DNA of 64,000 nt from Lachnospiraceae bacterium. Lineage in GTDB: Bacteria; Bacillota; Clostridia; Lachnospirales; Lachnospiraceae. Where the stretch lies: contig JAFZMO010000157.1 of the NCBI GenBank assembly GCA_017551165.1, positions 1-64,000 on the forward strand. Direction: 5' to 3'. Positions 61,835 through 64,000 of the stretch are shown piece by piece (the stretch's first letter is position 1; every line of letters begins with the position of its first letter). The notes under the pieces were generated by a model. The model was not told the DNA's origin. It was given only the letters and a program-made list of their open reading frames with translations, and searched no databases. The translations under genes were made by a program, and so were the position numbers.

Positions 61835-62791
61835 ATGGAAGAGTTCGTACATGTTTCCGTGCTGCTCGACGAGACGGTTGGCGGCCTGAACGTACGGCCG
61901 GACGGAATCTACGTCGACGGAACACTCGGCGGCGGAGGACATTCCGAGGCGATAGCAAAGCAACTGACAACCGGGCGGCTGATCGGGATCGATCAGGACG
62001 CGGACGCGATCCGGGCGGCCGGCGAGAGACTCGCACCGTACGGGGAGCGGGTAACGATCATACAAAGTAATTACGAAGCGATGAGCGACATTTTAGACAC
62101 CCTCCGGATCGAGCGGGTGGACGGCATCATGCTCGATCTGGGGGTTTCCTCCTTTCAGCTGGATACCGCGGAACGAGGCTTCTCCTACATGGAGGATGCA
62201 CCGCTCGACATGCGGATGAGCCGGGAGGGATCGCGGACGGCGGCCGATGTAGTGAACGGCTACACCGAGGATGCGCTGTACCGGGTGATCCGGGACTACG
62301 GCGAGGAGCCCTTCGCGAAAAATATCGCCAAGCACATTGTAAGGGAGCGCGAGACCAAGCCGATCGAGACAACCCTGGAACTGGTTGACATCATCAAGGG
62401 TGCGATACCGGCGAAGGCCCGCAGGACGGGAGGCCATCCCGCCAAGCAGACATTTCAGGCGATCCGGATCGAGGTCAACCGGGAGCTCGAGGTGCTGCAA
62501 AACTCGGTAGACGGCATGATACGGCGGCTGGCACCGGGCGGAAGGATCTGCATCATCACATTCCACTCGCTGGAAGACAGGATCGTGAAACAGATTTTCC
62601 GAAAGAACGAATCGCCGTGCATCTGCCCGCCGGAGTTTCCGGTGTGCATATGCAAACGCAGATCACTCGGAACGGTGATCACGAAAAAACCGATCCTTCC
62701 CTCGGAGGAAGAGACGGAGCGTAATCGAAGAGCAAAGAGTGCGAAACTGCGGATCTTCGAGCGGAACGCCGAACCGGCGACGTGGCAGTAA
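61835..62791 (+). CDS. rsmH: 16S rRNA (cytosine-1402-N4)-methyltransferase RsmH
   Basis: 318 aa. Methylates N4 of C1402 in the P site of 16S rRNA. Seen: [10 protein letters not shown] start, SAM-binding [13 protein letters not shown] at residues 28-40, GIDQDADAI, the [10 protein letters not shown] block near 102, [15 protein letters not shown], and the C-terminal [13 protein letters not shown] with two CxC pairs near 268-278. Normal length and order after mraZ. GGAGGGACGG precedes the ATG. Confidence 0.97.
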   Translation: MEEFVHVSVLLDETVGGLNVRPDGIYVDGTLGGGGHSEAIAKQLTTGRLIGIDQDADAIRAAGERLAPYGERVTIIQSNYEAMSDILDTLRIERVDGIMLDLGVSSFQLDTAERGFSYMEDAPLDMRMSREGSRTAADVVNGYTEDALYRVIRDYGEEPFAKNIAKHIVRERETKPIETTLELVDIIKGAIPAKARRTGGHPAKQTFQAIRIEVNRELEVLQNSVDGMIRRLAPGGRICIITFHSLEDRIVKQIFRKNESPCICPPEFPVCICKRRSLGTVITKKPILPSEEETERNRRAKSAKLRIFERNAEPATWQ

Positions 62792-62821
62792 GCGCACACG
62801 GAAGAAACACATTTTTGGGGT

Positions 62822-63379
62822 ATGATTATGAAGACGACGAGAAGAAGCCTTGAGGCGGAGACGGACAATCGAAGAAGACAGGACGTGATCACGGACAACC
62901 TCGCGCGTGCGATTGCGGAGCCCGCATATCAGCCGCAGGAGGAGACGAGACCGCGCCGCGTCAGACGGCAGGCAGAACAGGCCGCTCCGCTGATCGGTAT
63001 CCGCAAGAGAACGGACTTCTTCACGTTTGCATTTATGGCAATCGGCCTTCTGGCGATCGCTTACTGCGCGATCTCCTTCGCACGTGTCCGTGCGAGAAGC
63101 CAGGAGCTGGACCGCGAGCTCACGACACTGAACAACGAATACATCACGCTCGTTCGCATGAACGATGAGGCGGAGCAGGAGATCGCCCGCAGTGTTGACC
63201 TGAACAAGGTGTACGAGGTTGCCGTCGGCAAGTTCGGCATGGTGTTCCCGAAGGACAACGAAGTGATCACGATGTCGTTCAAGAATGAGGGCTACGTGAG
63301 ACAGTATGACGAGATCGCTGCGGCGGAGAAACCGGAGCAGACCGTCTTCGAGAGTCTGATGGAAAAACTGATGCGATAA
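62822..63379 (+). CDS. ftsL: FtsL-like cell division protein
   Basis: 185 aa, longer than most FtsL proteins. A charged cytoplasmic N-terminus of about 60 residues is followed by one membrane helix (about 63-83), then a coiled-coil segment with heptads (RARSQELDRELTTLNNEY) and the YEVAVGKFGMVFP-type end typical of FtsL/DivIC-related proteins. Position between rsmH and a class B PBP gene supports the call; sequence alone would be weak. FtsL links the divisome PBP to FtsB/DivIC. ATG at 62822, with a second in-frame ATG two codons on. Confidence 0.8.
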   Translation: MIMKTTRRSLEAETDNRRRQDVITDNLARAIAEPAYQPQEETRPRRVRRQAEQAAPLIGIRKRTDFFTFAFMAIGLLAIAYCAISFARVRARSQELDRELTTLNNEYITLVRMNDEAEQEIARSVDLNKVYEVAVGKFGMVFPKDNEVITMSFKNEGYVRQYDEIAAAEKPEQTVFESLMEKLMR

Positions 63380-63449
63380 TAATTCATTGTGCGGTATTCG
63401 GGAGCAACCTTGCGGATTGCTCCTTTGCCGCGTCATACAGGGACAGGAC

Positions 63450-64000
63450 ATGGCTAGGAAAATCGGCATTCGAAGTATCAACAGCAACGAAAACAATCAG
63501 AGACGCATCTTGCTCGTACTGTTTATCATGGCGGGCATTTTGCTGTTTTTGGTGGGTCGGATCGCTTATTGGCAGATCGCGAAGGGAACCGAGTACCAGA
63601 ACGCGATCCAGGACCAGGGCTATAACTCGACGGTCGGCTCGAAGCTGCCGTTCCAGCGCGGTTCCATCACAGACCGCAACGGTGTACAGCTCGCATACAG
63701 CAGCAAGACGTACAACGTCATCCTGGACCCGAAGGTCATCAAGTCCAGCGCGTCCTACATGAAGTACACATTTGCCGCACTCCAGAAGGCGTTCGGAACG
63801 ACGCAGGAGGAGTTCGATACGGCGATGGAGCAGAAGAACAGCAGCTACTACATTCTGTACCGGAAACAGCCGTACGAGAAGATCGCGGACTTCAAGGCAC
63901 AGCAGCTCGACACCTCGACCGAGGACCACAAGTTCATCAAGGGCGTCTGGTTCGAAACGGAGTATGAGAGAAACTATCCCTACGGCACCGTGGCTTCGCA
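63450..64000 (+). CDS. Class B penicillin-binding protein (FtsI/SpoVD type), 3' end cut by window
   Basis: Open from the ATG at 63450 to the right edge (about 183 residues visible), with an AGGGACAGGAC site upstream. Basic N-terminus, membrane helix at about residues 25-45, then the class B PBP start QIAKGTEYQ with the conserved RGSITDRNGVQLAYS block at about 70-84 and NVILDPK. The transpeptidase domain with the SxxK serine lies beyond the window. It would crosslink septal or spore peptidoglycan; FtsI and SpoVD cannot be separated from the visible part. Confidence 0.93.
   Translation, partial: MARKIGIRSINSNENNQRRILLVLFIMAGILLFLVGRIAYWQIAKGTEYQNAIQDQGYNSTVGSKLPFQRGSITDRNGVQLAYSSKTYNVILDPKVIKSSASYMKYTFAALQKAFGTTQEEFDTAMEQKNSSYYILYRKQPYEKIADFKAQQLDTSTEDHKFIKGVWFETEYERNYPYGTVAS

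Noticed and set aside
1..64000. tRNA, rRNA, tmRNA or insertion sequences
   Set aside because: No cloverleaf, T-loop motif, rRNA signature or transposase-like protein was seen in the intergenic or coding sequence.

Overview
The window looks like one chromosomal stretch from an anaerobic, Gram-positive Clostridia-type bacterium (Bacillota, plausibly Lachnospiraceae-like), with GC content near 60 % by eye. The grounds are Firmicutes gene orders (asp23-nusB-xseAB-ispA-dxs-tlyA-nadK-argR-recN and priA-def-fmt-rsmB-rlmN-prpC-prkC-rsgA-rpe), a MurE of the meso-diaminopimelate type, strong AGGAGG-like ribosome sites with ATG, GTG and TTG starts, sigma-A promoters, and anaerobe genes such as a flavodiiron protein, a ferredoxin-domain aldo/keto reductase and FeoAB. 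No tRNA, rRNA, CRISPR array, insertion sequence or prophage was seen.

Layout. 1-6.2 kb: a truncated surface-type protein, mnmA, a membrane coiled-coil protein on the minus strand, a phosphodiester-glycosidase protein and a small membrane protein. 6.3-15.4 kb: a DegV protein, an MscS channel, then a run of poorly known membrane-anchored proteins ending in three tandem paralogues with YD-type repeats. 15.4-22.8 kb: a GH120 beta-xylosidase-like enzyme, thioredoxin, a multidomain flavodiiron protein, an Fe-S aldo/keto reductase, a HAD phosphatase and a GH5 glucanase without signal peptide. 22.8-27.7 kb: an acidic repeat protein and two surface proteins, the second clearly AT-richer than its surroundings. 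27.8-28.9 kb: a cation/Ca2+ antiporter.

29-64 kb is core housekeeping sequence, almost all on the plus strand: transcription termination (nusB), DNA repair (xseAB, recN), isoprenoid precursors (ispA, dxs), NAD kinase, arginine repressor, yebC, glycogen synthase, murE-murF, replication restart (priA), formyl-methionine handling (def, fmt), rRNA methylation (rsmB, rlmN, rsmH, tlyA), the PrpC/PrkC signalling pair, ribosome assembly (rsgA), rpe, a transglutaminase-like lipoprotein, ychF, lgt coupled to a feoA-feoB fusion, and the start of the division cluster (mraZ-rsmH-ftsL-class B PBP), which runs off the right edge.

Two DNA/RNA-level signals cut across the annotation. The octamer GGAAAATG occurs about 32 times on both strands, in all reading frames and between genes, where about one would be expected by chance. 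Many genes are preceded by a short perfect GC-rich stem-loop sitting just upstream of the ribosome-binding site. No complete undescribed defence or mobile system could be identified; the best candidates for new biology are the enriched octamer, the leader hairpins and the three tandem YD-repeat membrane proteins.
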